In this document: positions 1 through 10,229 of the stretch, piece after piece
Position numbering within the stretch: position 1 is the first letter of the stretch
Layout of the letters: every line of letters begins with the position of its first letter
The notes under the pieces: generated by a model
Told to the model about the DNA's origin: nothing
What the model saw: the letters and a program-made list of their open reading frames with translations, nothing else
Databases searched by the model: none
Translations under genes and position numbers: made by a program
DNA from: Selaginella moellendorffii
Lineage: Eukaryota; Streptophyta; Lycopodiopsida; Selaginellales; Selaginellaceae
Direction: 5' to 3'
NCBI RefSeq assembly: GCF_000143415.4
Contig: NW_003314279.1
Coordinates: forward strand, 854,091 to 918,090
Length of the DNA stretch: 64,000 nt

Positions 1-138
1 ATTCAGATTGTGGAGAAATGGAACAAGGCTAACCTATATATACTATAGGTTGATGAAGCTCCACCACTCTTGGATCGAGGACAGCCTAAATACAGCTGAG
101 GTCGAGGAGGCGCCACATCATCATCAGGAATGTGGCTC

Positions 139-270
139 GAGACTCAGGAATCGGGAAGTGTCTCGAGAGTCAGGAATAGGGAAGTGTCTCGAGAGTCAGG
201 AATAGAGAAGTGTCTTGAGAGTCAGGAATGTGGTCTGCAGGTCAGGAATCCGGCGAGAGTCAGGAATGTG
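139..270 (+). repeat. 26-bp minisatellite in the copia remnant
   Basis: About 3.5 to 5 imperfect head-to-tail copies of a unit of about 26 bp containing GAGAGTCAGGAATAGGGAAG, decaying toward the right. It sits where the copia gag/pre-integrase region should be, so it has replaced or expanded that coding sequence. Confidence 0.75.
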
Positions 271-1773
271 GCAAGAATTGGGGGATTCCTGACATCAACG
301 ACCACATTCTTCAAAGTTCAGTGAAATGTCACACTTGCATTCTTGGCAAACAAACCTGTTGTACTTTCAAACTTGCTGTGATTAGAAGCACTCGTCCCTT
401 GCAGCTCATTCACTCAGATGTTTGTGGACCCATGCGACTGTTTGCTTAGAATGGCACGAAGTATTTTGTGACGTTTACAGATGATTTCTTCAGGCATACG
501 GATGTCTTCTTTCTTCGTCACAAAGATGAAGTCTTCAGCAAATTTAAGCAATTCGTAGCAGAAACCGAAGCAAAAACTGGTTAGAGGGTTGGTTTTTTAA
601 GTATTGATTCAGGAGGGGAATACATCAACAAGTCCTTTCAATAGTTCTGTGCTGAATGAGGAATTCTTCATCAGAGCTCTTGCTCTCATACCCCTCAACA
701 GAATGGAGTCTTTGAGCGCAAGAACAAGACAATCATGAACATAATTCGGTGCTTCCTTCAAGAATCAGGACTACCAAAATTCCTCTGGGCTGAAGTAGTC
801 TAATCAGCTATGCACATTCAAAACCTCCTCTCTCATTCTCACAATCCCAACAAGATCCCAACAAGAAGAGCTTTGGACTGGTCAAAGATAATCAATGGTG
901 CATCTCAGGCATTTTGGTTGTTTAAGCTTTGCAAAAAGGGTTGATGAGCATCTCAGCAAGTTGGAGAGCAAAAGCAAGCTGGCCTTTCTTGTTAGATACG
1001 ACTCCAATTCAAAAGGATATCACCTGTACCAGCCTGGTAATCATCAAGTTTTTCTAAACACTAACGTTCGTTTTGATGAAGGAACACTCTACAAAGATCA
1101 CATTCAAGAAGAAGGAAGCTCAGATCAAAACGTGAACTGGACTCCGGAAGAATGGAGTTGGGATGGTGCTAAAGACATTGATGAAGATGACGATGATCTG
1201 ACAATCATCTATCCCTCATCTCCTTCAGCAGATGACCATCCAACACCAGTCTCTAGATCTTTTCTTCTTGAAGAACAGGGTGATGCTACTCATTATGCAC
1301 GAACTGGAGAAGTCGATAGGCTCATACGTGATCTACCATTCAACGTAGAGAACTATGGGTGGGCATCACCTGGACAATCAAGTAGAGCACCTCATCCCAA
1401 GTAGTGGTCTTTTGCAGCAACAGAAATAGCTTTTGAACTAGTCAACTTTGAGCAAGCAATTCAAGCTCCTGATGCAGATAAGTGGATTTCAACAATGCAA
1501 GATGAGTTGAATTCTCTTGATGAGAGCCAAACTTATGACTTGGTGGAAGCTCCTAAAGGACGTGAAGTTGTCGGATCATGCTGGGTGTTCAAGCTTCACA
1601 GAAATCCTGATGGATCGGTTCAGCATTACACGGCAAGACTTGTTGCTCAAGGATATTCACAAGTTCCTGGAGTGGATTTTGATGAGACGTTCTCACCAAT
1701 TGTGAAGCAGACAAGTATCAAAATGCTTCTAGCTTTTTCAGCAGAGTTTGGTTTGCACGCACATCACATGGAC

Positions 1774-1816
1774 ATAAAAACAGCCTTCCTTAATAATTAA
1801 GGAAGGCTGTTTTTAT
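1774..1816. repeat. Perfect inverted repeat, 21-bp arms, 1-nt centre
   Basis: Arms at 1774-1794 and 1796-1816 are exact reverse complements around the base at 1795. The left arm is the normal RT coding sequence (end of DIKTAFLN); the right arm is an inverted copy of it placed where the RT should continue. Confidence 0.95.
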
Positions 1817-1847
1817 AGTCCCTGTGAATTTTGGGTTTGAAACACAA

Positions 1848-1880
1848 TCCTTCGAGTTCCTATTATAGGAACTCGAAGGA
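1848..1880. repeat. Perfect inverted repeat, 16-bp arms, 1-nt centre
   Basis: Arms at 1848-1863 and 1865-1880 are exact reverse complements around 1864. Here the right arm belongs to the normal RT sequence (start of the SKEEIFM segment) and the left arm is the inverted copy. It mirrors the palindrome 31 bp upstream. Confidence 0.95.
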
Positions 1881-3067
1881 GGAGATATTTATGCAGCAAC
1901 CCCCAGGCTTTGAGCTTTTTGGATCATGGCGCTCTGAACTTGTCTACAAGCTTCTCAAGGCTCTTTATGGCCTTAAACAGGCTTCCTGTCAGTGGTATGA
2001 ATGTTTGGATTCTTTTCTTATGGGTTTTGGTATGTAGAGGTTGAACAGCGATGGAAATCTGTATCTTCTTTAGCAGAGTGATCACTTTGTTGTGATGGCA
2101 ATTTATGTGGACAACTGTTTGATTGTCAACAACAATGACACTATTTTGAAGGATGTGAAGATCAAGCTCATGGACCGGTTTGTGATGAAGGAGTTAGGAG
2201 CTATGTGGCAGCTGTTAGGGATGGAAGTTGACAGGGATGAAGCAAACAGGACAATCACCCTCACATAGTGCCAATATGTGAAAAAGCTTCTCAACTAGTT
2301 CAACATAACAAGTTGCAAATCCGTGGCTACACCAGTCATCACTGGCATCAAGTTCACAAGCAAGATGGATGATTTCCTTGGTCTACCGATCACTTGTTAG
2401 AGGACTACTCTACCTCGCCAACATGACTCTCCCTAACATCTCCTTTGCTGTTGTTCTCCTCAGCCAATACATGCAGTCTTCAAGTTGTTATCATTGGCAG
2501 ATGGTGAAGAGAGTTTTGAGATATTTGAAAGGAATGGCTGCTCATGGATTGGTTTACAAATGCTCAGGTCAGTCCAAACTTGTTCTTCAAGCTTACTGCA
2601 ATGCAGATTGGGCTGGCAACTTAGATACATGACATTCAACCTCTGGAATTTGCTACATAATTGCTGGTGCTCCAATTTCATGGGGAAGCAAGAAGCAAAC
2701 GATAGTTGCTCTTTCCAGTGTAGAAGCAGAGTATGTAGCTGCCAATACAGCTGCAAGGGAGATCATCTAGCTTCATCAATTACTTGGAGAACTCAATCAA
2801 CAGTAATCAGATGTGACCATTTTGCATTGTGACAGACAAAGTGCAATTGCCATGTCAAACAATTTTGTGTTTCATGCTTGTACGAAACATATAGACGTGC
2901 AGCATCACTTCATTCACGAATGTGTAGCAGCCAGAGATCTTCACCTGGAATATGTTCCTTCACAATATCAATTAGCAGACCTTCTAACCAAGCTACTTTT
3001 GGAGCTCACATTCATCAAGCTGAGGAATCAACTTGGAGTGTCAAGTTCCCTCAGCTTGAAGGGGGTG

Positions 3068-3245
3068 TGTAAGAATAATGATGAACACGACAAGCAAGAG
3101 GATTCATATCAGAAGCAGTTTGGATCATGATCAGATCTCTGGTGATTTCTTATTTGATTGAAGTTGTATATATATATAGCCATACATGAATCAATGCATG
3201 TGTTGAAGTGAAATCTATTATTCTTGCTCCACTTTTCTTTCAACA
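3068..3245 (+). repeat. Copia 3' LTR (about 178 bp)
   Basis: A polypurine tract (TTGAAGGGGG, 3056-3065) directly follows the RNase H remnant. It is followed by TGTAAG and the block ends in CA at 3245. It contains a TATA-like run (TATATATATA near 3166). The boundaries rest on the TG/CA ends and the polypurine tract; no second copy is in the window for comparison. Confidence 0.65.
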
Positions 3246-4309
3246 CATTGGAGGTGGAGCATATGTGCTAGTAGATGCTAACAAATGTAAGCTCCCACAC
3301 AGTCACCACCACTCCCACCTCAAATGCTTCATTCGGTGAGGCATTCCTCTTCTCTTTTTTGTCATTTGGTTTTTTTCTTTCACTTTACTTTCACAGTTTT
3401 TTCTTGCTTCCAAAGGGTGTTTTTCCATTAGACCATGGCTCTTGCGTGGATTTTGTGCTCAAGTTGCATTGTCATTTGTATAGAGGCTCCTCACTTAACT
3501 CAAGTTATGTTTTAGGTTCTTTGGCCCTTCCCTCACCATTACTTTACTTTATATATTCCTTACACACATTTTATTTCATTTATACTCACAACTCCATCAC
3601 CAATCACTTCCAGCAACATTGCCTGCATTTATTTCCAAATGATCATCCAGATTTCTATTTGAGGTCATCTTTACATTATACCATAGACATATATACACAC
3701 ATCAGCAACAACAACTATTTGGACATGCTATTTTTTAGATATCATTGTGACTAGTTATCGATAACGTGCTAGCTTTTATAGAGAGACTTTCTTCCAACCA
3801 AGTGAACCTATTCCCTCAAGACACTTAGATGGATCCTTAAACAAGGCCAACTTCCTTCAGCTCTAACACTTAATGGACACTTGCCACCTTTCTTTATTGG
3901 CAATCCAATGACTATGCCATCTTTTCCAATCGTAGTTTACTTCAATCCAACATATCAGACCACAAGCTTGACACATGTAGATATGGCAACTTTCTTAGAG
4001 TGCCACCACCATCTTGGCATTCCACCGTATCACCTCATTTTTCATCATTTCTACATTTACCATTCTTGGGCAATACATCCCTTCTTTTACCTTTCTTTCT
4101 TTCTCAATTTTGGTTAGTCCTTGGAACATACATGAAGTTATCACAAGATTACATTTACATATTACAATTTCCTGAGCTGAAATCCAAGCAAAAGTTAAAT
4201 TCTTGGGTATTCACTCTTTTTCTTCTCTTTTACTTCTCTTTCCACACTTTTTTTCACTTTTTCTTTTACATCAAGGTCCAATTTAACTACAAGATTTCCT
4301 ATTAGGGGA
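3246..4309. other. T-rich stretch, no gene recognised
   Basis: About 1.06 kb, rich in T on the + strand and in CAC/CAT words. An open frame of 159 codons at 3275-3754 has a strongly biased, phenylalanine- and leucine-rich composition and no recognisable domain, so it is not called as a gene. Probably retrotransposon-derived spacer. Confidence 0.5.
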
Positions 4310-4564
4310 TGTAAGTAAAGTAAGGATAATGGGTAAATTAGGTATAGCTAACCAACCTGAGGCATAATTTAACTTTTACTTGTATATTTATCTTTGTTTT
4401 ACATTTAGCTTGGGTTTAAGCCTAAGTTCCAGATTATGTTAGTTGGTGAAATACCCATATCCTTGTATTAGGCCACCAATATACTGAAATAATGCTAAAC
4501 TCTGTTTAGCTCCATTTTGTGTGCTAGTCCTAGTATTAGGATGTTGGATACTTTAGCACTATTC
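4310..4564 (+). repeat. Family-C LTR fragment, target of element A1
   Basis: Diverged copy of the middle of the C-family LTR seen intact at 60107-61250 (shared order: GATAGTGGGTAGG-like, AACCTGAGGCATA, CTTGGGTTTAAGCC, AGTTGGTG, TTTTGTGTGCTAG). It stops exactly where the A1 LTR begins, so A1 inserted into an older C LTR. Confidence 0.75.
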
Positions 4565-5695
4565 TGTAAGGAACCAACTCCCTGAGGTGTCGAAGGCTAA
4601 AGGATCCCCAAAGGCATGACCACAATGATAAAGAGTTCATCGGATGAGACGGAGTCCAAGATCAACTCGAAGACCAAGTTCGAGATTGAGTCCAAGATTG
4701 AGTTCGAGACTGAGTCCGAGACCGAGTTCGAGATCGAGTCCAAGATCCGATATCGGGTCCGAGACCGAATCTGAGATCGAGCCTGAGATAGAGTCCAAGG
4801 TCGGGTCCAAGATCAAGTTCAAAATTGAGTCCAAGACTGAGTCTGAAGTCGAGTCCAAAGTTGAGTTCAAGATCAAGTCCAAGATCAAGTCCGAATACTA
4901 ATACAGGTTGTGGGGTGAAAGCCCAAAGAGTGTGTCTCTTGGGGGGCGGGGGAGCTGCAGGGGGTTCCAAAAGTATAGTAGGGATAATGAGGTTCAGGAA
5001 AGAACTCTCTAGTGGTGTTTCCACACTGACTTAAGGTTGAGACTAGGGTCGAGAGGCCTTGGGTGGGAGTGAGTATGGACTTGGGTGGGGCCAGAGGGGC
5101 CACCCAAGGAAGTGCTCAAGAGCAACTCCCACTCCCAAAAGGGAAACCAACTATGGTGCTCCCGACTCTTGAGGAGTGGTGCCCCGCTTGAGTACCTTGT
5201 GGCTCATTGGTCCTCGCCCTTCCTAGGGGCTTGGGCCTTCCCTTCAAGATGGAAGTGGGGGGGGGGGGGGGGGGTGGGGGTAGAAGTATCTATATTGGGG
5301 CGTTAGACCATAGTGTTTCCCCTTAGCATCTGGAAGCAATTGTTGCACCCAAAGCTTGGGATTTAAAGAGTCCCATGATCAAGTCTTATTGTACTAAGGG
5401 ATGTTAGGAACCTAGAGGCTTGGTGTGCTTGGCTGCTTGTGCCTATGGGGAGTGTAGCCAAACCTTAAGTTCAATCTAACCCGGGGAGGGGGATTGGGAG
5501 ATATTTGGGAATCTGTGGATGGATGGTTAACACTCTGTTGCTTGTGTAGTGAGTATTTAAAACCAAGTAGGACCAAGTAGGAGCTGGTACAATAGGCGGG
5601 AACCTTGGCAAGGGAACTTAGCTAAGGCCAAGGCAGTGTTGGATGGATAGACGAGGTAAGCTAGCAAATTAGAAAGGAAAAATTTGTGGCTTACA
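4565..5695 (+). repeat. Element A1, 5' LTR (about 1131 bp)
   Basis: Begins TGTAAGGAAC and ends GTGGCTTACA, immediately followed by a primer-binding-site-like sequence. It matches the LTRs at 13552, 18608-19758 and 24657. The first third is a purine-rich array of about 12-bp units (GAGTCCGAGATC-like, 4640-4895). Then comes the block GGTGAAAGCCCAAAG, a long G run (near 5259-5280) and GGGGTTCCAAAAGTATAGTA. The repeat array has few stop codons in any frame and generates spurious open frames on both strands. Confidence 0.9.
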
Positions 5696-5712
5696 ATTTG
5701 GTATTGGAGCCT
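5696..5712 (+). other. Primer binding site of A1 (initiator tRNA-Met type)
   Basis: TTTGGTATTGGAGCC directly abuts the LTR end; it is a near match to the plant tRNA-iMet complement TGGTATCAGAGC. Confidence 0.75.
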
Positions 5713-5749
5713 TTTTCTCAGTTCTAGCGAAGGATAGAGGCAGATTGCT

Positions 5750-7560
5750 AGGAGATGGCAATGGTAAAGCAGAAATGAACCAAGGTGGAGACGGAACCTC
5801 CTCTAGAGTTAGAGCCTCTGGTCGAATAAGAACCTAGGATGAGGAATCCTTGCACAAGGAGGATTCTAATGAGGAAACTTCTAAACAAGAGTCCGGTGGT
5901 GAGGTTCCGTCGTCCAAGGCTCGATTGGATGTTCTAGAAGGACAATTGGCATAGACCAATGCCTTGCTAAAGACTTTCGTATGCAAGCTAAAGTGTGATG
6001 AGAAACGGAAGAAAAACGAAAGACTGTGGATGTTGGTAGTGCAAAAGGTGCAGACCCTTCGGCAGGGAGTAAGGCAGAACCGAAAAAGGTCAAACAAACT
6101 GAAATGGAATTAGTCCCTCAAATGGTTCTCAAGTACAAACCAAAGCCCCCACTGATTTTCAAGGAAGTGAATGACTATAAGGTGGTGGAGAATTAGTTGT
6201 ACGATATAAAGGATTATTTCCAAGTGTTGTGGTTACCAAGCTTGGAGAAGGTCCCATATGCAAAACCATACTTAGTAGATAATGCCAAGCCTTGGTGGAG
6301 AATGATAAAGGCCAACAAAAGATCGGTGGCCACTTGGGAAATGATGAAAGTGAGGATCCACATGACTTATGTTCTTCCAAATGTTACTCTACACATAAGG
6401 GATGAGCTAAGTAAGCTAAAGTAAACTGGAACCATTCAAGAGTATGTGAATGGGTTTATAGCAAAGAGGATATTTGTCATGAATATGGGTTATATGGATG
6501 CATTCCATGCTTTCATATTAGGCTTGCAAACTTGGGCTCGCGGTGAGGTGATGCATTGGAACCCAACCAACTACAAGAAAGTGTTGGATGTGGCTCTCAA
6601 AGTGCATTTCAATGATAACTTGCGAAAGGGGAACATGACGGGGTCGGGGTCCATGTTTGGCAAAAGGGCCAAACCAAAGGGAACATATGGCAAAGGGAAA
6701 TTTAACAAGAGTTTTTCTAAGAATGAGTCCTCAAGGTTCTGAAAAGGTAGATTCAATGGCTAGTGAGCAAGTACGTGGGGGAGTCAAGCAAAAAGAGACA
6801 AACCCACAGATAAAAAAGGCAAGTGAGCTAGCAATGTGGGAAACACATATGCTTCAACTACGGTGAAGCGGGACACTTCTCGAGGGAATGTCCCTACCCA
6901 AAGAAGGCCAGAGCCAATATAGCTATTAAGTTAGGTGAAATCCAAACTAAGGTATGTGATCCAGTCCATAACTCAAAATTACTCATTACACGAGCAACTT
7001 TGGTAGAGAGTCATTTGCAACATCTACTAGCCCTCCGAGGGAAGCTCGGAGGTAGCTTTGTTAAGATCGTTATTGACACGGGCACTTCAAATAATTTTCT
7101 AGCTGTAGACATAGTTTGGCAAGCCAGACTAACAGTGCAATAGCTAGGACTATAGAGTTTGTTCAAGGTAGCCAAAGCACTGATGAGGTACTTCGATAAG
7201 CGAGAGTCAAAGTAGGGACATGAAAAATAGACATAGATTTCACCGTGTTAGACATGGTAGGATTTGACATAATCTTCGGGATGGATTGGTTCAATCGGTT
7301 CATAGTAGCCCTGCATGGACAAGGTAGAAACCTTGTGGTACTGGCAAATGCCCAGGGAGAATGATCCAGGGTGGAGGCCCAGGATTTAAAGGTAGGGCAA
7401 TGTAAAGCCAAAGACTCCTACCTAAACCTGGTGTTCACAAGAGGATAACTCACTAAATGAACCAAGACAACATTTTTGTGTTTACTCTCAGCAAAGAGTG
7501 ACAAAAAACAAGAACGGAAGAAGTACGTTTAGTGATCCAGCGGGTGTTGGACCTATACCA
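5750..7560 (+). pseudogene. Element A1 gag and protease, broken
   Basis: Gypsy-type gag: a segment with PWWRMIKANKRSVATWEMMK and QEYVNGFIAKR (6290-6480), a basic glycine/lysine tail, then a degenerate CCHC knuckle near 6860 in which the second Cys is Tyr (CFNYGEAGHFSREC). Protease follows at about 6970-7300, with the active-site triad region reading DTGTSNNF and a downstream GMDWF. Several in-frame stops interrupt it (for example 6422, 7141, 7228). This is the only gag copy of the A family here, because A2 has lost its gag. Confidence 0.85.
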
Positions 7561-8782
7561 TGCCGGAAGAGCTACCGGCAGGGTTGGCCCCCGCACGATT
7601 GATAGAACATAAGATTGATTTAGTCAAGGGTGCTAAGGTGGTAGTTCATCCCCCATATTATTTGAACAAAAAGAAACTTGAGGAGCTCAAGCACCAACTA
7701 AAAAAGTTGGTGGACAAAGGGTATTAGGTTAAGCAAGTAGCCATATGGGGCACCTGTAGCGCATGTGATCATGGGATGAAATTTGGATATACTGTCACCG
7801 TGGATCCTTGGAACCTTGGGGGATAAATGGGGATAAAATAGCCACTAAGGGCTCTCTCATCAAGCAATTGCCCCTTTTCCAGTTGGCTTAAGGGGAGAGA
7901 GATAAGGTGCGCTACAGTTGGTATCAGAGCAAATGGCACGGGTTCGATTCCATTGATTAGTGGCTACTTAAAAAGTATAATATACCCTTGAGCAAGGTAT
8001 ATTCCTACCCCTAAATTTGAAATCGTACGTATTGGGCATCCATGCGTACGTCCTTCCTCTTGTGTGGAGTATCCACGGATGAAGGTATCCACCGTGGGAC
8101 TACGGTACGGGTGAATGACTAGTTGCCTCACATGGAATAGCTAGTCTACACAATGGAAGGATTGGTAGATTGAGTGCGGAAATGGAGGTGCTGGTTCCCC
8201 TTGGCTCAGTAGGGGTTGTTAGTCAATAGTCAATATGGACATTGACATCTCTGAAGGGGGGGTGAGTGTAACGCATGTGATCATGGGATGAGATTTGGAT
8301 ATACTGTCACCGTGGATCCTTGGAACCTTGGGGGATAAATGGGGATAAAATAGCCACTAAGGGCTCTCTCATCAAACAATTGCCCCTTTTCCAGTTGGCT
8401 TAAGGGGAGAGAGATAAGGTGCGCTACAACACCGGTGTTATTTGTGAAAAAGAAAAATGAATCTATACAGATGTACATAGACTATTGGTTGCTCAACAAG
8501 TATACAAAGAAGAACAAGTACCCTTTGTCAAGGATTAAGGACATGTTTGATAGGTTGGGAAAGGCAAAATAGTTCTCGAGGATTGACCTAATGTCATGAT
8601 ACTACCAAATCAGGCTAGCAAAGGAAAATGTCAAGAAGACAACATGTCGAACAAGGTATGAGAGCTTTGAGTTTCTGGTGATGCCCTTTGGGCTATGCAA
8701 TATGTCGACAACGTTTTTGGCACTGATGAACCACATCTTTATACCCTATCTGGATCACTTCGTGGTCGTCTATATTGACGAC
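7561..8782 (+). pseudogene. Element A1 reverse transcriptase, 5' half, split by a TRIM
   Basis: RT begins at the MPEELPAGL segment (7561) and runs to 7754, resumes after the TRIM at 8434 (VLFVKKK), and ends at VVYIDD (8782), where element B is inserted. It is colinear with the intact RT at 15260-15807. In-frame stops (for example 7724, 8571, 8599) show it is dead. Confidence 0.9.
7755..8428 (+). mobile_element. TRIM-1: 674-bp terminal-repeat retrotransposon in miniature
   Basis: Two 162-bp LTRs (7755-7916 and 8267-8428) differ at only three positions, all transitions. They begin TGTAGCGCATG / TGTAACGCATG and end GTGCGCTACA. The 5' LTR is followed by a near-perfect primer binding site (TTGGTATCAGAGC, 7918-7930). 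The 3' LTR is preceded by a polypurine tract (GAAGGGGGGG, 8253-8262). The 350-bp interior has no coding capacity. The flanks GCACC (7750-7754) and ACACC (8429-8433) look like a 5-bp target duplication with one change. It must depend on proteins of another element; its termini resemble the C family. Confidence 0.93.
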
Positions 8783-10229
8783 TGTGAGACACAAAATCCC
8801 TAGGCCCCAAAGTGGAGCCAAAAGGCTGCCACGTGGTAGTGGCCGAAGCAAAAGCCAAATGAGTATAACACGTTTGGACTAAAAGCTCCGACTTGAAAGG
8901 TCGAGAGCAAGAGTGGAACTCCCAACGACGTGCTCAAGGAACAAGCACGGAGCAAGCAATAAGTGAGCCTCTAAAAAAGGGACACAAGAGGATCCGAGAT
9001 GAAGTCCGAAATGGACTGAGATGGAGTCCGAGATGGACCCGAGATGGAATCCGAGATAGAGTCCGAGAAGGACCCGAGATGGAGTCTGAAGTCGAGACCG
9101 AGACCGAGACTGGGATGGAGACCGAGACCGAGATCGGGACTAAGACTGAGACCAAAGCCAAGGCCGAGAACGAGCCTAAGCCCGAGTCTGAGTCTGAGTC
9201 CGAATCCGAGTCCGAGTTCAAGTCCGAGTCCGAGTTCGAGTCTGAGAGGGTGAAAGCCCAAAGCGTTCGTCTACCAGACCCTGGGGGGTTTGGTGAGCTC
9301 CAAAAGTATAGTAAGGGGGAGGACTGCAATGGAGCTAGTTTGGCCAGGAAAGGCCAGTTTGGCCTAGGAAGGCTGTACCCAATGTTGGGTGATGAGCTGC
9401 CCACTGGGAAGTCCAAGACTAGAGTGAACATGGACCGACAAGCGGGGTAGCTTTGTGAAGTGTTCAAGAGCCGGCTCTAGTTCCCCCAGGAGATTGACTG
9501 GCCAATGCTCCCAATCCAAGTGTGGGTGGCACTACCTACTTGGATACTTGGCGTGGCTCAATGAAACCTCGTTCTAAGCCCATGGCTAGAGCACCCAAAG
9601 GCAGAAGGTGGGGAGAGTACCTATGAGGCTCGCGTAAGGCTGCAGTGTTCCGAAATGTTGCCCCAAAGTCCTAGACTGTGGAAAGGAGGAGGAGCCATCC
9701 TCTAGTGTAGAGACCAAAGATACGGTCATGTGAGGAGGTAGTCCCAAAGGACTAAGGGACTTAGTGGTTGGACTTGTGGGCCTTGATCCAGTGGCAGTGT
9801 TAGTGAACACGGCCATGGACAAAAAAGGACTTGGTGGGGACTGGAAAAGGGATATTGGGGAAGGCTAATCCTCCTAAGGATGCTAACGAGTGGATCGGGG
9901 ATGATCACTCATGGATGGATGGCCCAGTCTTATAGAGATGGGATTGTGATGCAAGTGGTGTTAGACCACCGGTGTGACCAAGGTGAAAGGGCATGGCCTT
10001 AGCATAACAGGCTGATATGTCGATGGTACCTTGGGGTGTCAGTCATGGGATTGGACACGTGGAGCACTTGGACCAAGTGCAAAGGTTGAGTGGCGGGGGT
10101 GCCATTCTCGGGGCTAGCAAGCCCAAGTCCAAAATAGGACTTATTGAGGTTGTGAGTGAGACTCCTCCAAGTTGTCAAAAGTCGATGGTTAAGTGACTAA
10201 AAGTAGAATGGAAAAATTAGTCGGTTACA
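8783..10229 (+). repeat. Element B, 5' LTR (about 1447 bp)
   Basis: Begins TGTGAGACACAAAATCCC and ends TCGGTTACA, followed by a primer-binding-site-like CTTGGTATCGTAGCTG. It matches the copy at 20508-22590. It carries its own purine-rich array (GAGATGGAGTCC units, 9000-9250), then the same GTGAAAGCCCAAAGCG block found in the A and C LTRs. It is inserted immediately after the YIDD codons of the A1 reverse transcriptase. Confidence 0.88.

Larger units (their letters stand above)
1..3067 (+). pseudogene. Degenerate Ty1/copia retrotransposon pol (5' end outside window)
   Basis: Remnant of a copia-type polyprotein in the order integrase, reverse transcriptase, RNase H. About 330-450 reads as the end of the GAG-pre-integrase zinc region (CHTC) followed by LIHSDVCGPM. 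450-900 is the integrase core with GGEYIN and PQQNGVFERK-like segments. 1495-2300 is the RT, where the usual YVDD box reads YVDN (near 2104). 2369-3067 is RNase H (YCNADWAGN, SSVEAEY, KHIDVQHHFI). Many stop codons and at least one frameshift (near 2375) break it, so it is dead. The integrase-before-RT order identifies copia rather than gypsy. The 5' LTR is not in the window. The RT is also split near 1795-1865 by an odd palindromic insertion described separately. Confidence 0.9.

Noticed and set aside
3275-3754. 159-codon open frame
   Set aside because: Biased Phe/Leu/His composition from T-rich DNA, no domain and no related frame nearby.
4637-5034. Overlapping open frames on both strands with Ser-Pro-Arg or Glu-Ser-Glu repeats (also at 8893-9467, 13603-14055, 18540-19075, 20696-21027, 24732-25066)
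   Set aside because: They are translations of the purine-rich 12-bp-type arrays inside the A and B LTRs. The arrays contain few stop codons in any frame, and the proteins differ between LTR copies.
5259-5280. Long G run as a regulatory quadruplex (also near 19021 and 60687)
   Set aside because: Noted as part of the shared LTR module; length varies and may be a sequencing artefact, so no separate function is claimed.
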